Of a stretch of DNA of 64,000 bases, positions 53,716-62,958 are shown piece after piece. A program made the position numbers and the translations under genes. The notes below the pieces were generated by a model. It was not told where the DNA came from. It saw only the letters and a program-made list of their open reading frames with translations, and made no database searches. How positions within the stretch are numbered: the stretch's first letter is position 1; each line of letters begins with the position of its first letter. Source of the stretch: Poritiphilus sp965212595 (GTDB lineage Bacteria; Bacteroidota; Bacteroidia; Flavobacteriales; Flavobacteriaceae); assembly GCA_965212595.1 (NCBI GenBank), contig CBDBVE010000024.1, positions 1 through 64,000 of the forward strand, given 5' to 3'.

Positions 53716-55362
53716 CTAAAATTTATTTTGAACGTCGTCGAAGGTACCCAATACTTGCGTAGTACCAGTTCTGTTAACCGAGCCAAAAATGTTGGCTACA
53801 GAAGAATCTCCTATAAATTCTATAGTGGCCCCGTCGTTTAGAACCAGGTTACCATAAATGGTCATATTCCCTTCAATTCTCAGTACGGCCCCATCGTTTA
53901 CGATAATATTTCGTCTTCGGTTGTTTCTGCCCACCACTATGGTGCCATTCATTTCAAATAGCGCATCATCATTTACCCGTACCCTATTGTTTACCGTCCA
54001 GGAACCACAAAGCAATAAAGAACCATTAACGGTAATATTATTGAAGCGTTTCGCTCCGGTATAGCCCACATCTTGCCCAGAGTTAACAATCAACTTAGAG
54101 CTTCCCGTATATTCGGGTAGGGTTGAACACTCAGCTGCTAAACTTTCACTAGGCTTATTTAGTTTTATAACCTGCACCCCTTCCCGTCCGGAAGCGGCAA
54201 AGACATAGTCTCCTTTAGAAGCCACATAATTCGTAGAACCATCGAGTTCAATAATACCATAAATATTGCCGCCATTGGTATCTTCTTCAACCAGGCAGAG
54301 TCCTGCGCCTCCATTGGCCATCAAAATAATATCGTCATTACTTGCCACTCCAACCGTAACAATATCGGATTGGGCTACCCCATCCGGATTGATCAGTATA
54401 GGAACGTATTCCAATAAATTTCCTGTAGAAAAGCTATATATACCAGCGCCGCTTGCTGCTTCGGGTACAATTATTTTGTCTCCGGAGAAGTCAAGTGTCC
54501 GTTTTGAGGCACTTCCAAAATCAGTGCTAATTGATATTTGATTCGTCTGATTGAAATTTCCATCTAACACGCGTACTCCGGTACCTGCATCTAAAACAGC
54601 AATATCACCATTATTTATGGCCACAGATCTAAGATCCGCAAAAGAGGCTTCCTGCTCAATAGATAAATCGCTCTGGCGATACGAGGTGATAGTTCCGTCT
54701 CGTCCACTGGTTACCATCACAGATCCGCCACTAGCTACAACATCATTCGCATTAAACCCCAGTTGAAAACCATAAGAAATGCCTGAACCCAGGCTAAATC
54801 TACCATTAGACACCCTAAGTTTAGCTACAAATGAGTTGGAAGTAGCAGTAACCGAAGTTTCAGAATCTACTCCTCCCACGACATATGCATGGCCATTTGC
54901 GTAGGTAATAGAATTAAGGTCTGCATTAATATATACAATTTGAGAAGTAATTCTTGGGTTGTTAGGGTCTCCAATATAGATAATCTGGGCTGCACCCTGA
55001 TATACCTGCCCTGCTGTATTGTAGGAAACATAAGCGTAATCACCATCAATATAAATATGTGATGCCGCCAGGTCGCTACTGCCGCCATAGGTTGGTGCAT
55101 TAACCTGCGCCACAAGCGTTAACGGGTAATCGCCTGCCGGTGGGTCGTTCTTGGATGCTAAAGACTTGTTTGTAAGTGTTGCCTCCTCGAGAATGTCGAG
55201 TACACCTGCTTTATCAAAGTTAAGGCTTGACTGTAGTTTCACTTCGTCATTTTCGAAGATCACATCTTCCTGAAGATCATCTTTGAACACTGTAGTTTCA
55301 TCACTACAGGAAACAATGAATGCCAGGATAACTACAAAAAGTTGGGAAACTCTTTTTGTCAT
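53716..55362 (-). CDS. LVIVD-type surface lipoprotein with beta-solenoid-like C-terminus
   Basis: A 548-residue lipoprotein, lipobox IVSC (Cys17). The middle is a beta-propeller-like series of repeats (HIYIDGDYAYVSYN, SITYANGHAYVVGG, SVAINNGDIAVLD, VASKGDYVFAASG) with Asp-Gly turns, as in LVIVD proteins. The last 100 residues are short beta repeats (NITVNGSLLLCG, NIIVNDGAVLRIEG, NLVLNDGATIEFIG), like a small solenoid. Such proteins bind surfaces or partners. The ATG at 55362 starts the signal; the frame is open 28 codons further up. Confidence 0.75.
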   Translation of the reverse strand: MTKRVSQLFVVILAFIVSCSDETTVFKDDLQEDVIFENDEVKLQSSLNFDKAGVLDILEEATLTNKSLASKNDPPAGDYPLTLVAQVNAPTYGGSSDLAASHIYIDGDYAYVSYNTAGQVYQGAAQIIYIGDPNNPRITSQIVYINADLNSITYANGHAYVVGGVDSETSVTATSNSFVAKLRVSNGRFSLGSGISYGFQLGFNANDVVASGGSVMVTSGRDGTITSYRQSDLSIEQEASFADLRSVAINNGDIAVLDAGTGVRVLDGNFNQTNQISISTDFGSASKRTLDFSGDKIIVPEAASGAGIYSFSTGNLLEYVPILINPDGVAQSDIVTVGVASNDDIILMANGGAGLCLVEEDTNGGNIYGIIELDGSTNYVASKGDYVFAASGREGVQVIKLNKPSESLAAECSTLPEYTGSSKLIVNSGQDVGYTGAKRFNNITVNGSLLLCGSWTVNNRVRVNDDALFEMNGTIVVGRNNRRRNIIVNDGAVLRIEGNMTIYGNLVLNDGATIEFIGDSSVANIFGSVNRTGTTQVLGTFDDVQNKF

Positions 55363-55512
55363 AAGTAGGTTATAATTAGTTGTTGGGCACTGTTGTAACG
55401 GCAAAAAAAACAAAAAGGTATATTTTCCTACAACTTTTTTCGACAAACTACCATAAAAAGTAAGTCGTAAAGGCTAAAACTGATAATTATTAGCAGTATA
55501 AAAGGGTATTTT

Positions 55513-56160
55513 CTAGATCTTCCCCAGCTTTTCTAAAGCAAAAAGAATTAGAATAGGAATAGCCAGTAAGATAACCATGAGGGTTTCATTGACCAGTAGG
55601 TCGGGTTTAAAGATCAAAGTGGTGATATAACCACCTATAGCTCCTCCGAAATGTGCAGTATGACCAATATTGCCTACCCTGTTTCGCATGCCATAAATAG
55701 AGTAAAGCATATAGCCTATTCCCAGAATGTAAGCAGGAATTGGGATAGGAATAAACATTAAGAAAAGGCTCATATCTGGTTTTAGCAAAATTGCCGCATA
55801 CAAAATCCCCGTCACTGCTCCACTGGCTCCAACCGCACTGTAATAGGGTTCGTCTTTATGGAAAAAAAGTGCTAAAAGGCTTCCGGCAACCAGGCTTATC
55901 AGGTATATAATCAAGAACTTAGCCGGGCTAAACCAATTTATTACCACATCGGCAAAAAAGTAGAGCGTAAGCATGTTCAAAAAAAGGTGGGCCATATCTA
56001 CATGAAGAAAACCCGAAGTGACCATCCTGTCTTTTTGCCCTGACTGTATAGCGCCTACACCAAATTTATAGCGTTCAAAAAAACGGACATCATTAAAACC
56101 TTTGAGGGAAACCAATACATTGGCAGCTATTATGGCAATGGTGGCCACATGTAAATTCAT
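55513..56160 (-). CDS. Rhomboid-family intramembrane serine protease
   Basis: A 215-residue membrane protein with six helices. The serine is Ser113 in GASGAVTG, and the histidine is His167 or His170 in GHTAHFGG; HVDMAHLFLNM is the usual helix-2 element. It cleaves membrane-protein segments. Its promoter lies in a palindrome shared with the divergent acyltransferase gene. Confidence 0.93.
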   Translation of the reverse strand: MNLHVATIAIIAANVLVSLKGFNDVRFFERYKFGVGAIQSGQKDRMVTSGFLHVDMAHLFLNMLTLYFFADVVINWFSPAKFLIIYLISLVAGSLLALFFHKDEPYYSAVGASGAVTGILYAAILLKPDMSLFLMFIPIPIPAYILGIGYMLYSIYGMRNRVGNIGHTAHFGGAIGGYITTLIFKPDLLVNETLMVILLAIPILILFALEKLGKI

Positions 56161-56186
56161 AGGAAACCAGGATTACTTTTAAGTGC

Positions 56187-56204
56187 CAAATATAGCTATA
56201 TTTG
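56187..56204. promoter_or_regulatory. Perfect palindrome holding two face-to-face -7 elements
   Basis: CAAATATAGCTATATTTG is a perfect 18-bp palindrome. Its right half, TATATTTG at 56197-56204, is an exact TAnnTTTG element for the acyltransferase gene. The left half reads the same on the minus strand for the rhomboid gene. Polymerases on the two strands could not melt both at the same time. A transcription-factor site is an alternative use. Confidence 0.6.
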
Positions 56205-56222
56205 CGCATAGTTTATATCTGC

Positions 56223-57122
56223 ATGCAACTTCTGGTTTATTCGCTTACCTATCCTCTTTTATGGCTAATTTCCAGGCTGCCAAATGGCTTGTTTTACGGT
56301 TTCTCCGATCTTGGGTTTTTTCTGACATACCGGGTTTTCGGATATCGCAAAAAGGTAGTTTATGAAAATTTAAAACTGGTATTCCCACAAAAAGATGAGG
56401 CCGAATTAAAGCGTATTCGTAAAAAGTTCTACAGCCATATGTGTGATATGTTCCTCGAAATGGTAAAAACCATGAGTATCGGGGAAAAGGAACTTAAACT
56501 ACGCTACAATTTACAGAACCCTGAGTTACTCCAAAAAATAGAGAAAGAGCGAAGCGTCTTTGTGCTCTTTCCGCATTATGCTAATTGGGAATGGAGTATT
56601 ATTACCAATCGCTTTGTCAGCTCCAAGGGTTATGCTATCTATCAAAATATCGGTAATGTTTATTTTGACAGGCTTATCAAAAGAATACGTGCCAAATGGA
56701 ATACTACCCCAATTACTCAAAAAGAAACTGCAAGGACCATCGTTCGCAATGAAAGCGAAAATCAGCGGGGCGTATACGGAATCGTAAGCGACCAATCTCC
56801 TCAGGCACACAGAGCTCAGTACTGGGCACCTTTTATGGGTATTAAGGTCCCTGTTTTTAACGGTCCGGAAACCCTGGCACGTAAATTTGATCTGGCCGTT
56901 CTTTTTGCCAAAGTAAGCAAGTTAAGGCGCGGGTATTACTCCATAGAATTTATCCCTATTTGCGAAAATGGCAAGCAAACAGAAAAAAATGAGATTACAG
57001 ATGCCTTTTTGAAGCTAACCGAAGAGCAGATCAATACAAGGCCAGAATACTATCTTTGGACGCACAAACGCTGGAAACATCGAAACAAAACTCCCAGGTC
57101 ATTTGCCGAAGTGAAACCCTGA
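56223..57122 (+). CDS. LpxL/HtrB-like lysophospholipid acyltransferase
   Basis: A 299-residue inner-membrane enzyme that adds a secondary acyl chain to lipid A or a similar acceptor. The N-terminal helix is at 1-20; HYANWEW near residue 118 is the His-x4-Glu catalytic motif, and later family elements are GIVSDQSPQAH and HKRWKHR. The ATG at 56223 is chosen because the TTG seven codons upstream lies in the -7 element. Confidence 0.87.
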   Translation: MQLLVYSLTYPLLWLISRLPNGLFYGFSDLGFFLTYRVFGYRKKVVYENLKLVFPQKDEAELKRIRKKFYSHMCDMFLEMVKTMSIGEKELKLRYNLQNPELLQKIEKERSVFVLFPHYANWEWSIITNRFVSSKGYAIYQNIGNVYFDRLIKRIRAKWNTTPITQKETARTIVRNESENQRGVYGIVSDQSPQAHRAQYWAPFMGIKVPVFNGPETLARKFDLAVLFAKVSKLRRGYYSIEFIPICENGKQTEKNEITDAFLKLTEEQINTRPEYYLWTHKRWKHRNKTPRSFAEVKP

Positions 57123-57129
57123 GAATTAA

Positions 57130-58521
57130 TTAGGAAATCCCGGCAACTGCTTTAATTTCAGCAATAATTCTATCCGCTAATTCATCCGCTTCTTTTTGCG
57201 AGCCTGCCTCTGTATAAATCCGAATAATTGGTTCTGTATTCGATTTCCGCAAGTGCACCCAGTTCTCCGGGAAATCAATCTTTACCCCGTCTATAGTAGA
57301 TAGTTGCTCATCGCTATATTTTTTAGCCATTTCGGTAAGAATCGCATCCACATCCAGTTCTGGAGTCAATTGAATTTTCTTTTTGCTCATAAAGTAGCTA
57401 GGGTAACTATTTCTTAGCGCGGCAACAGTACCACCGCGCTCCGCCATAAGCATTAAAAAGAGCGCCGTGCCAACTAAAGAATCTCTTCCGTAATGACTTG
57501 CAGGATAAATAATGCCTCCATTGCCTTCTCCCCCGATGACCGCATTGTTTTCCTTCATTTTGCTCACTACATTTACTTCTCCAACCGCGGCGGCCTCATA
57601 GTTTCCTTCATGTTTTTCTGTAATGTCTCTCAACGCACGTGAAGAAGACAAATTAGATACCGTATTCCCTTTTGTTTTACCGAGCACATAATCTGCGCAG
57701 GCCACCAAAGTGTATTCTTCTCCGAACATTTCGCCTTCGTTAGTAATAAAGGCCAACCTGTCTACATCAGGATCAACGACTATACCGAAATCTGCCTGTT
57801 CTTTAACCACAAGTTCACAGATATCACCAAGGTGTTCTTTTAATGGCTCAGGATTATGCGGGAAATGTCCGGTAGGTTCGCAATATAACTTCACCACTTC
57901 TACCCCCAAAGCATCTAGCAATTTCGGAATAGCAACGCCCCCTGAAGAATTCACGCCATCTACAACCACCTTGAATTTCGCTTTCCTGATGGTCGCCGCA
58001 TCAACCAGTTCCAATTTTAAGACTTCCTCTATATGGATATCAATATATTTCGAATTTGGAATTATTGTTCCAAGTTTATCTACCTCGGTAAATACAAAAT
58101 TTTCTTTTTGCGCCAAATCTAAAATCACGGCTCCCTGTACAGCATCCAAAAATTCACCTTTTTCATTTAAGAGTTTCAGTGCATTCCATTCTTTAGGGTT
58201 ATGACTTGCGGTAAGTATAATTCCGCCATCAGCTCCTTCGAGAGGCACAGCCACCTCGACGGTAGGGGTTGTAGACAAACCAAGATCGATGATATCTATT
58301 CCCAGTCCAACCAGGGTAGAAACCACAAGGTTTTGGATCATTTCACCTGAAAGTCTGGCGTCTCGCCCTATGACTACTTTCAGATCTTCTTTTTGGGAAT
58401 AACTTTTAAGCCAGCTACCGTAGGAAGCGGCAAACTTTACCGCGTCAATCGGAGTAAGATTATCACCAGGCACGCCTCCAATAGTTCCTCTAATGCCCGA
58501 AATAGATTTTATTAGTGTCAT
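57130..58521 (-). CDS. glmM: Phosphoglucosamine mutase
   Basis: A 463-residue alpha-D-phosphohexomutase. Catalytic Ser106 in TASHNPKEWN, the metal loop DPDVDRLAF near residue 255, the sugar loop GEGNGGIIYP near 335 and the phosphate loop RKSNTEPIIRIY near 430 are all present. It makes glucosamine-1-phosphate for cell-wall precursors. The TATATTTG element on the minus strand at 58549-58542 is its likely -7 box. Confidence 0.88.
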   Translation of the reverse strand: MTLIKSISGIRGTIGGVPGDNLTPIDAVKFAASYGSWLKSYSQKEDLKVVIGRDARLSGEMIQNLVVSTLVGLGIDIIDLGLSTTPTVEVAVPLEGADGGIILTASHNPKEWNALKLLNEKGEFLDAVQGAVILDLAQKENFVFTEVDKLGTIIPNSKYIDIHIEEVLKLELVDAATIRKAKFKVVVDGVNSSGGVAIPKLLDALGVEVVKLYCEPTGHFPHNPEPLKEHLGDICELVVKEQADFGIVVDPDVDRLAFITNEGEMFGEEYTLVACADYVLGKTKGNTVSNLSSSRALRDITEKHEGNYEAAAVGEVNVVSKMKENNAVIGGEGNGGIIYPASHYGRDSLVGTALFLMLMAERGGTVAALRNSYPSYFMSKKKIQLTPELDVDAILTEMAKKYSDEQLSTIDGVKIDFPENWVHLRKSNTEPIIRIYTEAGSQKEADELADRIIAEIKAVAGIS

Positions 58522-58541
58522 AAGGTTTTCATAAGTTTTTG

Positions 58542-58549
58542 CAAATATA
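58542..58549 (-). promoter_or_regulatory. -7 promoter element for glmM
   Basis: On the minus strand TATATTTG matches TAnnTTTG, 20 bases before the glmM ATG. Confidence 0.55.
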
Positions 58550-58615
58550 CACCTCCTTACTATTTTCCTGTGTTTCTAATTTGTAAATTCGATCCGACTA
58601 ATTCTAAGGTTGCCG

Positions 58616-59209
58616 GTGAATTTTTTAGCACATATTTATCTTTCCTTCGAAGACGACGAGATCACCATCGGAAATTTTATCGCCGACAGCATCAGAGGAA
58701 AGAAATACAAACATCTTCCGGAACGTGTTCAAAAAGGAGTGCTGTTACACCGAGCGATTGACACCTTTACAGATTCTCATCCCATTCCCAGAGTAAGTAG
58801 TAAAAGGCTTCATAAAAATTACAGTCATTATAGCAGGGTAATCGTAGATATCTTTTACGATCATTTCCTGGCGAAGAACTGGAGCAGCTATTCTAAAGTA
58901 CCTCTAGATGTTTTTGTGAACAATTTCTATGACCTGCTTGAAGAAAATTTCGATCTGTTGCCCGACGGGGTAAAACGAATGATGCCCTATATGATTGCTG
59001 ATAATTGGCTGTTGAATTATGCTAATATGGCTGGGATTGCCCGTGTGCTAAACGGCATGAACCGAAGGACCAGGAACAAAAGCAAAATGAACTTTGCCAT
59101 TTTCGATCTGGAAACGCATTATCAGTCTTTTGAAACAGAATTTACCGAGTTCTTTGAAGAACTCATACCATATTCCAAACAAAAATATCATTCATTATGC
59201 GAAAGCTAA
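58616..59209 (+). CDS. Acyl carrier protein phosphodiesterase (AcpH/DUF479)
   Basis: A 197-residue enzyme that removes 4'-phosphopantetheine from ACP. The start MNFLAHIYLSFEDDEITIG matches AcpH, which decides for GTG at 58616 over the TTG two codons upstream. The conserved GNFIADSIRG, HRAIDTFTDSHP and VDIFYDHFLAKNW carry the acidic and histidine metal residues of the HD-like fold. Its stop overlaps the next start by 13 bases. Confidence 0.88.
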   Translation: MNFLAHIYLSFEDDEITIGNFIADSIRGKKYKHLPERVQKGVLLHRAIDTFTDSHPIPRVSSKRLHKNYSHYSRVIVDIFYDHFLAKNWSSYSKVPLDVFVNNFYDLLEENFDLLPDGVKRMMPYMIADNWLLNYANMAGIARVLNGMNRRTRNKSKMNFAIFDLETHYQSFETEFTEFFEELIPYSKQKYHSLCES

Positions 59210-60879
59210 TTGTACTCCTCTGTGCTGCCTTTTTTGTTTACTCCTGTAAGGGCCCAGCAGAACCTACCGGTCTGGTAACAGAAAAAGCCATGGTGGTCAC
59301 AGCCCGGAAAGAAGCTTCCGAAATTGGTGTAGCCATTTTAAAACAAGGAGGGAATGCCTTTGATGCTATGGTGGCAACTGAAATGGCCTTGGCCATCGCC
59401 TACCCTTATGCAGGGAATTTAGGAGGGGGTGGTTTTATGGTATATCGCAAAGCAGATGGAGGCGTTGGGGCGATTGACTATCGTGAAAAAGCCCCAATTT
59501 CAGCTCATGAAGACATGTACCTGGATTCATTGGGAAATGTGATTCCCGGAAAAAGTACTTTAGGTGCAACCGCGGTTGGGGTGCCCGGAACAGTAGCCGG
59601 GATTTTTGAAGTACATGACAAGTTTGGCACCTTGTCGATTGAAGAAATTTTTAAACCCGTGATTGCCTTGGCAACCCGTGGCGTTGTAGTTACAGAGAAG
59701 CAGGCTAAAAGGATAGAGCGCGTCAAAGAGAGCTTTGTCGAGGTTAATGGAGACAGTACAAAGTTTGCCCGAGGATATGTTGAGGGTGATACAATAAAAT
59801 ATCCTGCCCTGGCAAGAACCTTAGAACGTATAGCAAAAGGAGGAAGCGATGAATTTTATAAGGGCGAGACTGCCCAAAAACTGGCAACCTTCATTCAGGC
59901 TCAAGGAGGTTACATTACCGAAGAAGATCTTGCCCGATATGAACCCGTATGGCGGCAACCTATAATTTTTAAGTACAAAGACCTGCGCATAATTTCAATG
60001 AGTCCACCCAGTAGCGGAGGTGTGACCATTAATCAGATCTTCAAGATGATGGAGTCCTATGAAGTTAGTGATTTGGGACACAACTCCGTTGAAACTATTC
60101 AATTATTTACCGAGGCCTCCAGGCGCGCTTATGCAGATCGTAATTACTACCTGGGAGACCCTGATTTTGTGGAAATTCCTCTGGATTTTTTACTGAGTCA
60201 GAGTTATTTGAACGAGCGAATGGAAAACTTCACTTTCGAAAAAGCCACTCCCTCATCGGAAGTTGGCAAAGGGGAGGTTAGTATAGTTGAAAGCGCTGAA
60301 ACCACACACTATTCTATAATCGATGAGGAGGGAAATGCCATTTCTGTTACCACCACATTAAATGGTGCCTATGGCTCTAAACTTTACTGCGAAGAGCTAG
60401 GCTTTTTTCTAAACAATGAGATGGATGATTTTAGCGCGAAACCAGGTGTGCCAAATATGTTCGGACTTATTGGCGCTGAAGCAAACAGTATAGCCCCGGA
60501 AAAAAGGATGTTAAGCAGTATGACACCTACTATAGTAGAACGCGATGGGCAGCTTTGGCTTGTTGTTGGCACCCCGGGAGGGTCTACCATCATTACTGCC
60601 GTTGCCCAAACCATTCTTAACGCCTATGAATTTAACTTAAGTATGCAGGAATCGGTTAACGCTCCGCGTTTTCATCATCAATGGTTACCCGATATGATTA
60701 TTTTTGAACCTGAGGGCTTTTCAGACATAACCAAAGAGGCTCTAAAGGCTAAGGGTTATAATATTAATGAAGGACGTACTCCGGTTATTGGTAAGGTTGA
60801 CGCCATTCGTGTCTTGCCCGACGGAAAGTTGGAAGGAGGAGCAGACAGGCGTGGCGATGATACTGCTGTAGGTTATTGA
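59197..60879 (+). CDS. ggt: Gamma-glutamyltransferase, lipoprotein
   Basis: This 560-residue enzyme hydrolyses or transfers gamma-glutamyl groups from glutathione-like molecules. The lipobox YSC (Cys17) anchors it outside the cytosol. The self-cleavage/nucleophile Thr lies in ETTHYSIID near residue 369, followed by the conserved GNAISVTTTLN and GTPGGSTIIT elements. Cleavage would give large and small subunits. Given a gamma-linked-peptide cassette elsewhere in this window, a link is possible but unproved. Confidence 0.93.
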   Translation: MRKLIVLLCAAFFVYSCKGPAEPTGLVTEKAMVVTARKEASEIGVAILKQGGNAFDAMVATEMALAIAYPYAGNLGGGGFMVYRKADGGVGAIDYREKAPISAHEDMYLDSLGNVIPGKSTLGATAVGVPGTVAGIFEVHDKFGTLSIEEIFKPVIALATRGVVVTEKQAKRIERVKESFVEVNGDSTKFARGYVEGDTIKYPALARTLERIAKGGSDEFYKGETAQKLATFIQAQGGYITEEDLARYEPVWRQPIIFKYKDLRIISMSPPSSGGVTINQIFKMMESYEVSDLGHNSVETIQLFTEASRRAYADRNYYLGDPDFVEIPLDFLLSQSYLNERMENFTFEKATPSSEVGKGEVSIVESAETTHYSIIDEEGNAISVTTTLNGAYGSKLYCEELGFFLNNEMDDFSAKPGVPNMFGLIGAEANSIAPEKRMLSSMTPTIVERDGQLWLVVGTPGGSTIITAVAQTILNAYEFNLSMQESVNAPRFHHQWLPDMIIFEPEGFSDITKEALKAKGYNINEGRTPVIGKVDAIRVLPDGKLEGGADRRGDDTAVGY

Positions 60880-60896
60880 TCCAAAGAAATTAGGTT

Positions 60897-61795
60897 ATGA
60901 AAACAAACATTATTGCATTCGTTGTATTTCTGCTTTACAGTGTTACCGCCTATACCCAGCGCGAGTATCAAGAATTTTTAGATCTTTCGTATATGTCGGA
61001 GGAAAAGGTGGTTGTGGATAGCCTGCAAAGCTTGAATTTAGTGATTCCCAAAGAAACCAAAAAACCTCCTTTACTCCTTTGGATTGGAGGTGGTGCATGG
61101 TCTTTTGTAAACCGCGGGGTAGAAATGACCTCTGTAGAAAGCTGGCTGAAGACGGGATCGCTGTGGCGTCTGTAGGTCATCGCTTAAGTAAGGGAACGTT
61201 TTCTGAAAAGCGGCATGCTGTTGGGGTTCGGCACCCGGAGCACATTAAGGACATTGCTGCCGCATTTAAATGGTTATACGATAAGGCTTCCAAATATGGT
61301 TACGACAGAGACCGTATTTTTGTGGGCGGGTATTCCTCCGGGGCGCATCTTAGCGCGCTTTTGGCGATGGATCCAAAATACCTGGCTAAACACGGGCTAA
61401 GCCTTGAAAACATCAGTGGGGTTTTGCCTATTTCCGGAGCTTTCGACATTGAAGATTATTACCTGGTTTTTAAGAACCATGAAAACCTGGAATTAAGGGC
61501 GCTGTCAGACACGCATGTCAAGGATGTCTTTGGAGAACCGGAGCAATTTAAATCTGCTTCTCCAGTGACTTATATGGCCAATTTAAGGTCGCCGGTTTTT
61601 TTAGTTTCCGATCGAGGTCTTACCAATTATACCAAACTGTTTGAAAAAAGATTAAAGGAAGCGAAGTACACGAATTTTGAAGTGCATTATATAGAAGATT
61701 TCGACCATGGCGGGCTCTGGAAAGATATTTCGGGCCCAGATATAAGCGAAGTCAGGAAAAGAATGTCAGACTTTGTACAGTCTAAATCCCTGTAA
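60897..61795 (+). pseudogene. Frameshifted secreted alpha/beta-hydrolase (esterase/lipase) gene
   Basis: Two overlapping frames make one protein. The first (60897-61175) has a signal peptide ending TYTQ and the oxyanion motif WIGGGAW (HGGGW-type). Its last residues are out of frame. The second frame continues from about 61126 with LCRKLAEDGIAVASVGHRLS, the serine elbow GGYSSGAH near 61330, and a C-terminal His in FDHGGLW. A one-base loss near 61124-61127, after GAAATG, accounts for both frames. It is either a true inactivating mutation or a sequencing error; the rest of the gene is intact. It follows ggt by 17 bases. Confidence 0.85.
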
Positions 61796-61808
61796 TAAAT
61801 TCTTATGA

Positions 61809-62885
61809 CTACAATTCGGTTAGGCCGAAGTCATGTAGAATAATTTGCCACTCTTCGGTTTCAATTACCTCTAGAATCTTCTGAGAAATAAGCTGTTCCA
61901 GGCTGTCTTGTTCCTTGGCTAAGCCAAAAGCATAAAACTGTACATCAAATTTCACCGGTAGCACAGTAATGGTGTTCTGCAGTAAGGAGTCTTGTTTAAT
62001 TCTATACTTTAGAATAGGCTCGTCATACATAAAGGCCTGGATTTTTTTGTCTCTAAGATCTTGTAAGCCCAGGGGTACGGATTCATAGTATCTCACTTTC
62101 TTAAAGAAATGACTTTTGAGGAAATCGCCGCTACTGGAGTTCTTTATAGTACCTACAGACCGATCCTTAAATTCATTGAAGCTGTCAGGATTGCTGCTTA
62201 GTTGATTTACAGTTAAACTAGATGCAATACTAGCGGTTAAACCCGAAATAAAAAGCAGGCCGGTGAACATAAGCAAAAGAGCAGCGATCTTTCCTCCCCT
62301 ACTCTTAGGGGACTTGTCTCCATAGCCCACGGTAGTAAGCGTGACCACCGACCACCAAAGGCCATCCCAAAGGCCTTTATAACCCGATCTGAATTGGTCT
62401 GGATTCTTTTTCCGTTCAAAATACCAACCTGCCAGCCCAAAGAGCATAATGATTCCAAATAACGCAAGAAATCCCTTTAAAAAATTACTATTCAAAAATC
62501 CCAATACAAACTGTTTAGCTTTCTGAAAAGAAGAAATTTCAGCTACGGCAATAGTAGCGTTAGAGGCGTAAAAAGAATGGGTAAACTCCATCTTCTTACT
62601 GCGCACGCTGGTTATAGTAAGTGGGTTAATACTGACATCGATAGCACCTTTTTTTAAGGAATCGAGCATCCCGGAAAAATTCATGCGAACCAGGCGATAG
62701 TTAAGGTTGAGGTCCTTTGTGGCTTCTTCCCATAGCCACAAATTAATGCCACTTACCGCATCATTTTCTTCAATGATGAAAGGGGGTGCGGAGGTATAAC
62801 CAACCATTAAGGTATCTTGCTGAACTTTCGCTGATGCAGAAAAAAAAGTACACAACAGGAAAAAGAAGCACAATATGTTCTTCAT
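61809..62885 (-). CDS. GluR0-like ligand-gated potassium channel
   Basis: The 358-residue protein has a signal peptide (1-19), half of a bilobed solute-binding domain (VGYTSAPPFIIEE at 28-40), helix M1 near 137-155, a pore with filter TTVGYGD at 184-190, helix M2 near 198-222, then the second lobe. Arg95 in LTITSVRSKKMEF is the ligand-carboxylate Arg of ionotropic glutamate receptors, and SGLTASIASSLTV echoes the SYTANLAAFLTV channel-gate helix. It is therefore a prokaryotic glutamate-receptor homologue selective for potassium. Ligand unknown; amino acids are most likely. Not linked to adjacent genes. Confidence 0.93.
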   Translation of the reverse strand: MKNILCFFFLLCTFFSASAKVQQDTLMVGYTSAPPFIIEENDAVSGINLWLWEEATKDLNLNYRLVRMNFSGMLDSLKKGAIDVSINPLTITSVRSKKMEFTHSFYASNATIAVAEISSFQKAKQFVLGFLNSNFLKGFLALFGIIMLFGLAGWYFERKKNPDQFRSGYKGLWDGLWWSVVTLTTVGYGDKSPKSRGGKIAALLLMFTGLLFISGLTASIASSLTVNQLSSNPDSFNEFKDRSVGTIKNSSSGDFLKSHFFKKVRYYESVPLGLQDLRDKKIQAFMYDEPILKYRIKQDSLLQNTITVLPVKFDVQFYAFGLAKEQDSLEQLISQKILEVIETEEWQIILHDFGLTEL

Positions 62886-62958
62886 TGGTAAGCGAGTGGT
62901 TGGTAATGCGCTTTAAAGATACAATTTTAAGCCAATAGCTCTTGCAATCGCCAACCGG

